The notes beneath the pieces were generated by a model. It was not told the origin of the DNA. It saw nothing but the letters and a program-made list of their open reading frames with translations, and did no database searches. A DNA stretch of 11,346 nt from contig CAMZFJ010000027.1 of the NCBI GenBank assembly GCA_947306025.1, positions 1 to 11,346 on the forward strand, in the 5' to 3' direction. The translations under genes were made by a program, and so were the position numbers. The stretch's first letter is position 1; the number at the start of each line of letters is the position of its first letter. The stretch is from an uncultured Fibrobacter sp. (GTDB lineage: Bacteria; Fibrobacterota; Fibrobacteria; Fibrobacterales; Fibrobacteraceae). Shown in pieces: positions 5,912 to 11,346 of the stretch.

Positions 5912-6838
5912 TTACAAGAAGATATTGAACACAAACTGAAGTGCGAACACACTAGAGTTGTTTTCAACAACCTTTCCAATGCGTACTTTGTCACTTTCGA
6001 GAGCATATATTTCGGTATCTCTATCTTCAATACCTCTAAGATCCCAAATAAAGCGGAGACCTAAATCACATTGCAAACCGCTAGCGACGAAAGAGGTTCC
6101 AATACCACCAACAACGGACGGAATAAACGTCTTGACTTTCCATTCATCGTTTGCATCACGCTTAACGGTTTTATAGTCACCATCTTCATAGTCATAATAC
6201 TTGAGAGGATTGCCATCCTTGTCCGTATATTCGTATTCGTGGTCCGTATCAAAGTTGAAGCTCAGACGAACACCGCCTTCGAAATACACATACGAAGTAT
6301 GCAAGCGCAACATAAGCGGGATATTGAAATTGTAGAACGTCTTGGCATCATTTACCTTGTATTCACCCCAGAAATAATCATCGCCACCAGCGTCTTTGAT
6401 TTCTTCAGAAAGGTAGCCAATACCAAAGTTCAATTCAGGAACAAACGAAAGGATTGGATTTAAAGGGAACTTGAGGATAAGACCGATATCCCCAGAAACA
6501 CCGATCCATTCATTTTCACCATACTGCTTAACGAAATCTCTGTCCGTCGGATAATTAGCAAAGAAAGCACCACCAATACCAAGATGAACACCCAAACGCA
6601 TACGCTGGCCATTGCTGCTACCACTATTGCTAGTGCTACCATAAGACGAAGCTCGGGCTTCTTCAAAAGTTTTGTATTCCGGTTCATTATTTGCCGGAAG
6701 CTTGTTGCCGTAGCCGTCATCGACAGTGCCTTCGGACCTTGCTGGTGGAATATCGTTACCATAGCCATCATCTTCGGCAAAGGCATTTGCACTAAGGCAC
6801 ATCATAGCGATAGCAGAAGCAATCATAAACTTTTTCAT
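5912..6838 (-). CDS. Outer-membrane beta-barrel protein with N-terminal DGYGN repeats
   Basis: A 308-residue secreted protein. Residues 1-21 are a typical Sec signal peptide ending AFA, probably cut before EDDGYGN. The mature N-terminus holds DDGYGN twice (23-28 and 40-45), then a Ser/Gly/Asn-rich linker (about 64-77). Residues 80-308 are amphipathic strands typical of a PorT-like small outer-membrane barrel, with FVPELNFGIGYLS and FIPSVVGGIGTSF as landmark strands and a C-terminal strand ending FVFNIFL. No enzymatic motif is seen; role unknown. It is a paralogue of the next gene upstream (7019-7696): both share NEW, a VPELNFG strand, an LSFNF/MSLNF strand, an (I/V)PS...GGIGT/GLGGT strand and a GIE segment near the end. 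AAGGAG five nt before the ATG supports the start. A 180-nt gap upstream allows its own promoter. Confidence 0.9.
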   Translation of the reverse strand: MKKFMIASAIAMMCLSANAFAEDDGYGNDIPPARSEGTVDDGYGNKLPANNEPEYKTFEEARASSYGSTSNSGSSNGQRMRLGVHLGIGGAFFANYPTDRDFVKQYGENEWIGVSGDIGLILKFPLNPILSFVPELNFGIGYLSEEIKDAGGDDYFWGEYKVNDAKTFYNFNIPLMLRLHTSYVYFEGGVRLSFNFDTDHEYEYTDKDGNPLKYYDYEDGDYKTVKRDANDEWKVKTFIPSVVGGIGTSFVASGLQCDLGLRFIWDLRGIEDRDTEIYALESDKVRIGKVVENNSSVFALQFVFNIFL

Positions 6839-6927
6839 TTTTTCTCCTTAAAACAACATCTGGTGATGTCGTAAAAACGGTTTTATTTGATGAGGGTAAA
6901 ATACAAAAACACAGAATAACATTTCCA

Positions 6928-6948
6928 GAACTTTTTATAAAAAAGTTC
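6928..6948. other. 9-bp hairpin between the two beta-barrel genes
   Basis: GAACTTTTT (6928-6936) pairs with AAAAAGTTC (6940-6948), with a three-nt loop. It lies 71 nt after the stop of the upstream barrel gene and 90 nt before the start of the downstream one. On the minus strand no T-run follows directly. It could be a poor terminator, an operator or part of a leader. In the same gap AAATTTGGA occurs twice, 19 bp apart (6980 and 6999). I cannot place a convincing promoter here. Confidence 0.4.
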
Positions 6949-7018
6949 CAAAATTGTTTTAAAATACTACAACACACCTAAATTTGGAGATAAACCGCAA
7001 ATTTGGATGTATTAATAA

Positions 7019-7696
7019 TTATAGCCTAGTCCCGAAATAATAATTGACGACAATCTGTATATTCCACACTTTCGTCTTATTTTTCACAGACCCTATTTGA
7101 TCATCAACGGTAAAGTAAATATCGTCATATTTTTCAATTCCGCCAACATCAAGAACAAAACGAGCACCAACATCAATATCATGATAATCATCCGCCCTGA
7201 AAGTTCCACCCAAGCCAAAAATAAGGGACGGAACAAAAGACTTTGGTTTCCAGTTACCGGATCTCGAAATCGAAATCGTATTTCCATCAATGTCCGAGCC
7301 ACTGAGGGTATGCGAAGAGGCAAAGTTAAGGCTCATGCGGGCTCCAGTTTCAAGATAAAATTGCCGATGCGGAGTAAAACGAACCGCAACAGGAATCTTG
7401 AATCCATACGCACCGCGGTTTTCTGAAACATCATAGTAAGAGACTGAACCTGCATCTCTAGAACTTATAACCATACCAAAATTCAATTCCGGGACAACAC
7501 TCAAATACCGGTTAACTCTGATATTGAACGCGCAACCCAAATCAAAAGCGACGTTCATCCATTCGTTACTTCCCAAATATTCAGAAGGATAATCCCAATA
7601 CCCCCCAAAGCCCAAACCCACATGAACACCGGTGATGAATGGATCTACAGGGGGATCGTCAACGGCAAAAGCCAATGTTGCTAAAAAACGTTTCAT
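7019..7696 (-). CDS. Outer-membrane beta-barrel protein with a very short signal peptide
   Basis: A 225-residue paralogue of the barrel protein just downstream (5912-6838). Shared landmarks are SNEWMNVAFDLG, YLSVVPELNFGM, ARMSLNF, FVPSLIFGLGGTF and DVGARFVLDVGGIE; the last strand ends VVNYYFGTRL. The start at 7696 is set by AAGGAG five nt upstream; the frame stays open for 31 more codons, but that stretch lies in AT-rich intergenic sequence and overlaps the ATPase stop. From this ATG the N-terminus is MKRFLATLAFA followed by VDDPPVDP: a signal-like stretch ending AFA but with only about eight hydrophobic residues, shorter than a normal Sec signal. The DGYGN and Ser/Gly linker of the paralogue are absent. 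It begins 74 nt after the amino-acid ATPase gene and may be read from the same transcript. Role unknown. Confidence 0.85.
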   Translation of the reverse strand: MKRFLATLAFAVDDPPVDPFITGVHVGLGFGGYWDYPSEYLGSNEWMNVAFDLGCAFNIRVNRYLSVVPELNFGMVISSRDAGSVSYYDVSENRGAYGFKIPVAVRFTPHRQFYLETGARMSLNFASSHTLSGSDIDGNTISISRSGNWKPKSFVPSLIFGLGGTFRADDYHDIDVGARFVLDVGGIEKYDDIYFTVDDQIGSVKNKTKVWNIQIVVNYYFGTRL

Positions 7697-7701
7697 TCTA
7701 A

Positions 7702-7707
7702 CTCCTT
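7702..7707 (-). promoter_or_regulatory. Shine-Dalgarno site deciding the start of the short-signal barrel gene
   Basis: AAGGAG lies five nt before the ATG at 7696, the same arrangement as in the paralogue (6844-6849). This argues against the longer in-frame start at 7789, which has no such site. Confidence 0.85.
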
Positions 7708-7770
7708 TTTTATAAAAATTTTCCACAAAAGAAAAATCTTCCATGGTGAATATAAAATAAAAAAAGAGAA

Positions 7771-8598
7771 CTAGTTTCGAGAAAAACATTCCAGGAACGC
7801 GCTCAATCGCTTGTTTTGAGATTGATTGAACACAAAGTCTGGCGTACCCTGCTCCACGACAACGCCCTGATCCATGAAGAGAACCTTGTTCGCCACATCG
7901 CGAGCAAAAGCCATTTCATGCGTCACGATAACCATCGTCATGCGGTCTTCGGCGAGTTGCTTGATAATCTTGAGAACCTCGCCCGTAAGTTCCGGGTCCA
8001 AGGCACTCGTCGGTTCATCAAAGAAAAGGATTTTGGGTTTTAATGCAAGCGCACGAGCAATGGAAACGCGCTGCTGCTGGCCACCGCTGAGTTCGCACGG
8101 GTAAGCTTTTTCCTTGCCTTCAAGCCCCATCCGCTTGAGCAAGCGGCGTCCCGTTGCGCGGGCTTCTTCACGCGGAATGCCGAGCACACGAATTGGCGCA
8201 AGCGTCAAGTTCTGGAGCACGGTCAAATGCGGGAACAAGTTGAAGTTCTGGAACACAAGGCCTGTAGAAAGGCGGATATCGCGCAAGACTTTTGCAGGAG
8301 CATACTTGATGTTTCCACCGATGCATGAACCAGGTAAGACCATGTCCTTTCCATCGACTTTAACCTCGCCCGCCTCGAAAGTTTCGAGCTGAGTCAAGCA
8401 ACGGAGGAGCGTACTTTTGCCAGAACCGGATGGACCGATAATCGAAAGGACCTCGCCTGCGTTCAAGTCAAGCGAAATATCCTTGAGCACATGCAATTCG
8501 CCAAAAGACTTTTTCAAGTGCTTGACTTCGAGAATCGGAGCCGTCAAATCCTGAGAGGCGTCATTTGTAATTACAGACTGATCGTTTACAGAATCCAT
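7771..8598 (-). CDS. Polar amino-acid ABC transporter ATP-binding protein (GlnQ/HisP type)
   Basis: A 275-residue cytoplasmic ATPase that powers the importer encoded just upstream. It has a complete nucleotide-binding set: Walker A GPSGSGKST (55-63), Q-loop Q117 in VFQNFNLFPHLTV, signature LSGGQQQR (170-177), Walker B ILFFDEPTSALDP (190-202) and switch H227 in VTHEMAFARD. FQNFNLFPH and the overall length are typical of the polar amino-acid family. There are a few extra residues between the beta-strand VKVDGKDM and the Q-loop (about 86-108, with SCIGGN), and about 20 extra residues before the first strand. I choose the ATG at 8598, which has GAGG six nt upstream; a GTG at 8610 overlapping the permease stop is possible but has no Shine-Dalgarno sequence. 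The gene follows the permease after 8 nt, a tight operon arrangement. Confidence 0.97.
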   Translation of the reverse strand: MDSVNDQSVITNDASQDLTAPILEVKHLKKSFGELHVLKDISLDLNAGEVLSIIGPSGSGKSTLLRCLTQLETFEAGEVKVDGKDMVLPGSCIGGNIKYAPAKVLRDIRLSTGLVFQNFNLFPHLTVLQNLTLAPIRVLGIPREEARATGRRLLKRMGLEGKEKAYPCELSGGQQQRVSIARALALKPKILFFDEPTSALDPELTGEVLKIIKQLAEDRMTMVIVTHEMAFARDVANKVLFMDQGVVVEQGTPDFVFNQSQNKRLSAFLECFSRN

Positions 8599-8606
8599 AC
8601 CACGCC

Positions 8607-9266
8607 TCACTTGTAATAATTCAGTTTACGTTCAACGTAAGCAAAGACCATGCTCAAAAGCAAGTTCGCCACATAATAGAACACGCCCGCGACAAATAAC
8701 GGATAAATGCTAGCGTAGGCCGCCTGTTGCTTTTTGGCGAGCGCAAAAAGTTCCGTCACGGCAATCACTTGCGCCAAGGAAGTATCCTTCACAAGCGTGA
8801 TGACTTCGTTTGCACTGGCAGGCACGACACGCTTTACAACCTGCGGGAGAATAATGCGGTAGAAAGTTTGGGCACGAGTCAAACCGAGCATGTAAGCCGC
8901 TTCGTACTGCCCCTTGGGAATCGACTGGATGCCACCACGGAAAATTTCAGCAAAGTAAGCGGCATAGTTTATCGAAAACGCAACAATCACCGCAGGGAAT
9001 CGATCAAACGAGAAATCCACGCCCGCGTATTCGCTCAGGTAATACGAGCCAAAGTAAATCGCCACAATCTGCAAGAGCAGCGGAGTGCCGCGCATCACCG
9101 AGATGTAGAACGACACCGGGTAACGAACAATGCGATAGCGGCTCATTTTGAGCACTGCGACGAGCAAGCCTAGAGGAATCGAGAACAATAGCGTGAGGGC
9201 GAAGATGGCGAGCGTTGTGCAAAATCCGCCCCAAAGAATCGGGAGTAAATTGTTTAAATCAGACAT
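8607..9266 (-). CDS. Polar amino-acid ABC transporter permease (HisM/GlnP type)
   Basis: A 219-residue inner-membrane protein with about five hydrophobic segments, the usual size for this family. Residues 58-64 (MRGTPLL) are the family's conserved RGTPLL signature. The cytoplasmic EAA loop is at 121-140 (YEAAYMLGLTRAQTFYRIIL, then P), where the ATPase docks; the stretch just before it (EIFRGGIQSIPKGQ) is also typical. Only one permease gene is present, so the channel is probably a homodimer, as in GlnP-type systems. It follows the nearer binding-protein gene after 79 nt and is followed closely by the ATPase. No clear Shine-Dalgarno sequence precedes the ATG at 9266; instead a small GC-rich hairpin ends 11 nt upstream. 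The amino acid transported cannot be read from the sequence. Confidence 0.97.
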   Translation of the reverse strand: MSDLNNLLPILWGGFCTTLAIFALTLLFSIPLGLLVAVLKMSRYRIVRYPVSFYISVMRGTPLLLQIVAIYFGSYYLSEYAGVDFSFDRFPAVIVAFSINYAAYFAEIFRGGIQSIPKGQYEAAYMLGLTRAQTFYRIILPQVVKRVVPASANEVITLVKDTSLAQVIAVTELFALAKKQQAAYASIYPLFVAGVFYYVANLLLSMVFAYVERKLNYYK

Positions 9267-9277
9267 AAATTTTCAAA

Positions 9278-9290
9278 GGCGCCCAGCGCC
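9278..9290 (-). other. GC-rich hairpin between binding-protein and permease genes
   Basis: GGCGC (9278-9282) and GCGCC (9286-9290) form a 5-bp all-GC stem with a three-nt loop. It lies between the binding-protein stop (9346) and the permease start (9266). Such stems in importer operons can stabilise the upstream binding-protein message or reduce read-through, giving more receptor than permease. That role here is inference. Confidence 0.45.
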
Positions 9291-9345
9291 AAATACATAG
9301 CTCACGGCCCGAAAAGCTCAAGAACTTTAGATGCGACCGCACAGC

Positions 9346-10134
9346 CTAATTACCAAACCACTTGGCCGAGATTGCAGCAAACTTACCATCATTTTTCATC
9401 GAAGCAAGTGCCGCGTTCACGGAATCGCGCAAAGCCTGGTCTTTCTTGCGGAAGCCAATCGCAAAAACTTCTTTGTAATTGCCTTCTTCAAGAATTGAAT
9501 AGCTTGTACCTTTCCGAACATTCCAGTTTTTTGCAAAGACTTCGTCCATAAAGACAGCATCAGCGTTTCCAGCAGCCATAGCTTCCATAGCCAATTCCAT
9601 ATTTTCAAACATCATAATCTCGGCAGCCGCTTTACCGACATCAGATTTCGCTAACATGGTCTCAGCTGTTGTCGCCTTCTGCACGGCAATCTTTTTACCC
9701 TTGAGGGATTCAAGATTTGCAACAGACGAATCCTTTACAGCAAAGACCAAACGATTCGTGAGATAAGGGTCGCTCACATTCATGGCGGCGGCACGAGCGC
9801 TATCCACACTCATACCATTCCAAATGCAATCCACATGATTGGCATTCAGTTCATTTTCCTTATCCACCCAAGAAATCCGTTGCATTTTGAGTTTTAAACC
9901 CATACGCGCACATACTTCTTTTGCGAGATCGATATCAAAACCGACAACGTTGCTATCCTTGTCATACTGGATCATTGGCGGGAACACGCCCATGTGCCCA
10001 AGAACCAATACGCCAGCAGCCTTGACCTTTTCGAAAGACTGATCAGGATTAGGTGCGACCTCTTTCTTTTCTCCGCATCCCCAAAGCATAGCTGCAACAG
10101 CAAAAGCCGCTATCAGCAAATAAAATTTCTTCAT
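9346..10134 (-). CDS. Amino-acid ABC transporter substrate-binding lipoprotein, copy 1
   Basis: A 262-residue periplasmic receptor. The signal peptide ends in the lipobox LWGC with C20 as the lipidated residue, so the mature protein should be anchored to a membrane by lipid. The rest is a type-2 periplasmic binding fold for polar amino acids: VVGFDIDLAKEVCARMG, then the conserved W..KE.EL segment, VDCIWNGMSVD, DPYLTNRLVFAVK, LKGKKIAVQ at the second lobe, AVFMDEVFA, and the end GFRKKDQALRDSV...ISAKWFG. Two cysteines (in EVCAR and VDCIW) are shared with copy 2. AAGGAG six nt before the ATG supports the start. It lies 49 nt after copy 2 and upstream of the permease. Polar amino acids are the likely ligand class; the exact ligand is not determined. 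The stretch after the lipobox (GEKKEVAPNPDQS) is a normal flexible linker. Confidence 0.96.
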   Translation of the reverse strand: MKKFYLLIAAFAVAAMLWGCGEKKEVAPNPDQSFEKVKAAGVLVLGHMGVFPPMIQYDKDSNVVGFDIDLAKEVCARMGLKLKMQRISWVDKENELNANHVDCIWNGMSVDSARAAAMNVSDPYLTNRLVFAVKDSSVANLESLKGKKIAVQKATTAETMLAKSDVGKAAAEIMMFENMELAMEAMAAGNADAVFMDEVFAKNWNVRKGTSYSILEEGNYKEVFAIGFRKKDQALRDSVNAALASMKNDGKFAAISAKWFGN

Positions 10135-10143
10135 AATATTCTC

Positions 10144-10162
10144 CTTATTTCTTTAAAATAAG
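10144..10162 (-). promoter_or_regulatory. Small hairpin touching the ribosome-binding site of binding-protein copy 1
   Basis: CTTATTT (10144-10150) and AAATAAG (10156-10162) form a 7-bp stem with a five-nt loop. On the minus strand the second arm runs into AAGGAG (10141-10146), covering half of it. The stem is AT-rich and weak. It might tune translation between the two receptor genes, or be incidental. Confidence 0.35.
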
Positions 10163-10183
10163 AAAATTTTTATGAATTAGAAT

Positions 10184-10975
10184 TTATTTACCAAACCACT
10201 TTGCTGAAATTTCATCAAACTTGCCGTCTTTTTTCATTTCGGCAAGAACATTGTTCACGGAATCGCGAAGGGCCTGATCTTTTTTGCGGAAGCCGACTGC
10301 ATAGACTTCGTCGGAGAGACCTTCTTCGAGAATGATGTAGGGCTTAGCGTTTTTCACAATCCAGTACTTCGCAACGATTTCGTCGAGGAACACTGCAGAG
10401 ACGCCGCCCTTTTCCAAATCCATAAGAGCCGTCTGGTTGTCATCAAACGGGACGATTTCCTTGGCGGCCTTGCCCGCTTCGGAGGCGTCGAGCAATTTCT
10501 GAGCGGTCGAGCCGTTCTGCACCGCAATCTTCTTGCCCTTGAGTGCAGCAAGTGTCGAGAGGGACTTATCCTTCACCGTGAAAATCATGCGGTTCTGGAG
10601 GTACGGTTCACTCAAGTTCATGGCCATGGCGCGTTCCGGGTCAACGCTCATACCGTTCCAGATGCAGTCAATCTTGCCGGTGTTCAGTTCCTGTTCCTTC
10701 GCGTCCCACGAAATCGGCTGCGTTTTGAGTTTGAGACCGAGACGCGCACAAACTTCAGTCGCAAGGTCGATATCAAAGCCCACGATGTTATTGTCCTTGT
10801 CGCGGAAGCCCATCGGCGGGAAGGAATCGTCGAGGCCGAGCACAAACACGCCTGCCGCCTTGACCTTGTTGAAGGATTCATCGGCAGCGGCCTTAGTTTC
10901 GGACTTCTGGTCGTTGCAGCCAAAGAGAACGGCGGCTGCACACGCGATAATTGCAATACGAGAAAAAAGATTCAC
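10184..10975 (-). CDS. Amino-acid ABC transporter substrate-binding lipoprotein, copy 2
   Basis: A 263-residue paralogue of the receptor next to it and the first gene of the importer group. The signal peptide ends in the lipobox LFGC (C20). The binding fold shares nearly all landmarks with copy 1: GFDIDLATEVCARLG, IDCIWNGMSVD, EPYLQNRMIFTVK, LKGKKIAVQ, AVFLDEIVAK, GFRKKDQALRDSV and a final ISAKWFGK. They differ most in the linker after the lipobox and in the second lobe (KLLDASEAGKAAKEIVPFD). The start is GTG at 10975, not ATG; AAGGAG lies seven nt upstream and the signal peptide begins directly after it, so I am fairly sure of it. Two receptors feeding one permease suggest a broader or two-affinity substrate range. 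Its codons look more GC-rich at third positions than those of copy 1. Confidence 0.96.
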   Translation of the reverse strand: MNLFSRIAIIACAAAVLFGCNDQKSETKAAADESFNKVKAAGVFVLGLDDSFPPMGFRDKDNNIVGFDIDLATEVCARLGLKLKTQPISWDAKEQELNTGKIDCIWNGMSVDPERAMAMNLSEPYLQNRMIFTVKDKSLSTLAALKGKKIAVQNGSTAQKLLDASEAGKAAKEIVPFDDNQTALMDLEKGGVSAVFLDEIVAKYWIVKNAKPYIILEEGLSDEVYAVGFRKKDQALRDSVNNVLAEMKKDGKFDEISAKWFGK

Positions 10976-10982
10976 GAGAATG

Positions 10983-10988
10983 CTCCTT
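10983..10988 (-). promoter_or_regulatory. Shine-Dalgarno site supporting the GTG start of binding-protein copy 2
   Basis: AAGGAG lies seven nt before GTG at 10975. No ATG in frame is better placed for the signal peptide. Confidence 0.85.
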
Positions 10989-11055
10989 TTTTATTTCAAT
11001 TTAAAGTTAGCAAAAAGGTGAATTTTTCCACATATACAAAAAAAAACAATTAGAG

Positions 11056-11080
11056 TTTTTCAGAGGGTTTGCCCGAAAAA
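11056..11080. other. Bulged hairpin in the leader of the importer group
   Basis: TTTTTC (11056-11061) pairs with GAAAAA (11075-11080), and GGG (11065-11067) with CCC (11072-11074), with AGA bulged on one side and a TTTG loop. It lies 81 nt before the GTG start, in the 271-nt gene-free stretch 10976-11246. That stretch should contain the importer promoter, but I see no convincing -35/-10 pair and no riboswitch that I recognise. Confidence 0.35.
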
Positions 11081-11142
11081 TCAGCCAATTTTTAGGAGGA
11101 AATGGCAAAGAGGATTAGCCAAAACAGATTTTATATAACATA

Positions 11143-11172
11143 AAAAAGGACCGCATCTCTGCGGTCCTTTTT
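11143..11172 (-). terminator. Strong bidirectional terminator
   Basis: AAAAAGGACCGCA (11143-11155) and TGCGGTCCTTTTT (11160-11172) form a perfect 13-bp stem with the tetraloop TCTC. Both strands end the stem in a T-run. It closes the transcript of the gene at the right edge and insulates the importer group from it. Confidence 0.93.
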
Positions 11173-11180
11173 AATGCTTT

Positions 11181-11236
11181 GGATCCTATCGGGGCTTCGC
11201 CCCTCCAGGATGACACGAGAAGGGAGCAACGCTCCC
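11181..11236. repeat. Two GC-rich hairpins in the 3' flank of the right-edge gene
   Basis: ATCCT (11183-11187) pairs with AGGAT (11207-11211), and inside it GGGGC (11191-11195) with GCCCC (11199-11203), giving an interrupted long hairpin. Next, GGGAGC (11222-11227) and GCTCCC (11231-11236) form a second stem with a three-nt loop. The first, within the GGATCCT...AGGATGACA frame, resembles interspersed hairpin repeats found between genes in many bacteria. Copy number in this genome cannot be checked here. Confidence 0.55.
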
Positions 11237-11246
11237 CTACCCGACA

Positions 11247-11346
11247 TTAGTCCTTACCGTACACCTTTTCGGCGTAGGTGGCGGTGGCCATGAGGTATTC
11301 GCGGTTCATCTTGGCGATGTAATCGACGGTGATACCCTTCGGGCAT
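11247..11346 (-). CDS. C-terminal end of an unidentified protein
   Basis: The last 32 codons of a gene entering from the right edge, with a TAA stop at 11247-11249. Residues include GITVDYIAKMNREYLMATAT and YAEKVYGKD at the end. Codon use is strongly biased (AAG, GCC, ACC, TAC, GAA), as in well-expressed genes, and a strong terminator follows, so the frame is real. I do not recognise the family from this short piece and assign no function. Confidence 0.75.
   Translation of the reverse strand, partial: CPKGITVDYIAKMNREYLMATATYAEKVYGKD

Noticed and set aside
7697..7789. Longer start for the upstream barrel protein (31 extra residues)
   Set aside because: This stretch overlaps the ATPase stop and lies in AT-rich spacer, while AAGGAG is correctly placed for the ATG at 7696. 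I keep a small doubt because the resulting signal peptide is short.
8599..8610. GTG start for the ATPase overlapping the permease stop
   Set aside because: There is no Shine-Dalgarno sequence before it, whereas GAGG lies six nt before the ATG at 8598.
10976..11142. An amino-acid riboswitch in the importer leader
   Set aside because: Apart from the bulged hairpin at 11056-11080, I see none of the conserved cores of glycine, lysine, glutamine or SAM riboswitches.
1..11346. A new defence, CRISPR or toxin-antitoxin system
   Set aside because: There are no nuclease, toxin, reverse-transcriptase or repeat-spacer patterns. The small helix-turn-helix candidate has no partner toxin beside it; its neighbours are thyA and the OmpA-family gene.

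Overview
The window looks like a piece of chromosome from a Gram-negative, outer-membrane-bearing bacterium. My best guess is Fibrobacter or a close relative. The guess rests on three things: an OmpA-family protein with an enlarged thrombospondin-type-3 calcium-binding repeat region, two small outer-membrane beta-barrel proteins of the PorT-like kind, and strong AAGGAG ribosome-binding sites beside genes that have none. This is pattern recognition, not a database match. Every gene I can support is on the minus strand, so transcription runs from right to left. No rRNA, tRNA, CRISPR array, transposase or phage module is visible.

In transcription order, from the right edge: (a) the last 32 codons of an unidentified gene (11247-11346), followed by three hairpins, the last being a strong terminator (11143-11172). 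(b) A polar amino-acid ABC importer made of two tandem paralogous lipoprotein substrate-binding proteins (10184-10975 and 9346-10134), one permease (8607-9266) and one ATPase (7771-8598). (c) Two tandem paralogous outer-membrane beta-barrel proteins (7019-7696 and 5912-6838). The first begins only 74 nt after the ATPase gene and appears to have a very short signal peptide. (d) radC (5083-5784), whose ribosome-binding site lies in an 11-bp perfect inverted repeat. (e) A 772-residue OmpA-like protein (2591-4909) with its own terminator. (f) A four-gene set: a small possible helix-turn-helix protein (2260-2514), thyA (1324-2136), a PPP-type metallophosphoesterase (335-1324) overlapping thyA by one base (TGATG), and the start of a dGTPase-like gene (1-187).

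Functionally there are three themes. The importer probably captures a polar amino acid in the periplasm and moves it across the inner membrane, with two receptors sharing one channel. The OMPs and the OmpA-like protein belong to the cell envelope; the latter should tie the outer membrane to peptidoglycan. The thyA-phosphoesterase-dGTPase run suggests deoxynucleotide pool metabolism.

The non-coding gaps are short (longest 271 nt) but structured. They hold several hairpins and three repeat-rich segments (206-332, 2161-2260, 11181-11236) that look like interspersed genomic repeats. I found no clear evidence of a new defence or mobile system. The points most worth following up are the radC inverted repeat, the Cys/Trp-rich repeats of the OmpA protein, the short OMP signal peptide, and the phosphoesterase coupled to thyA.
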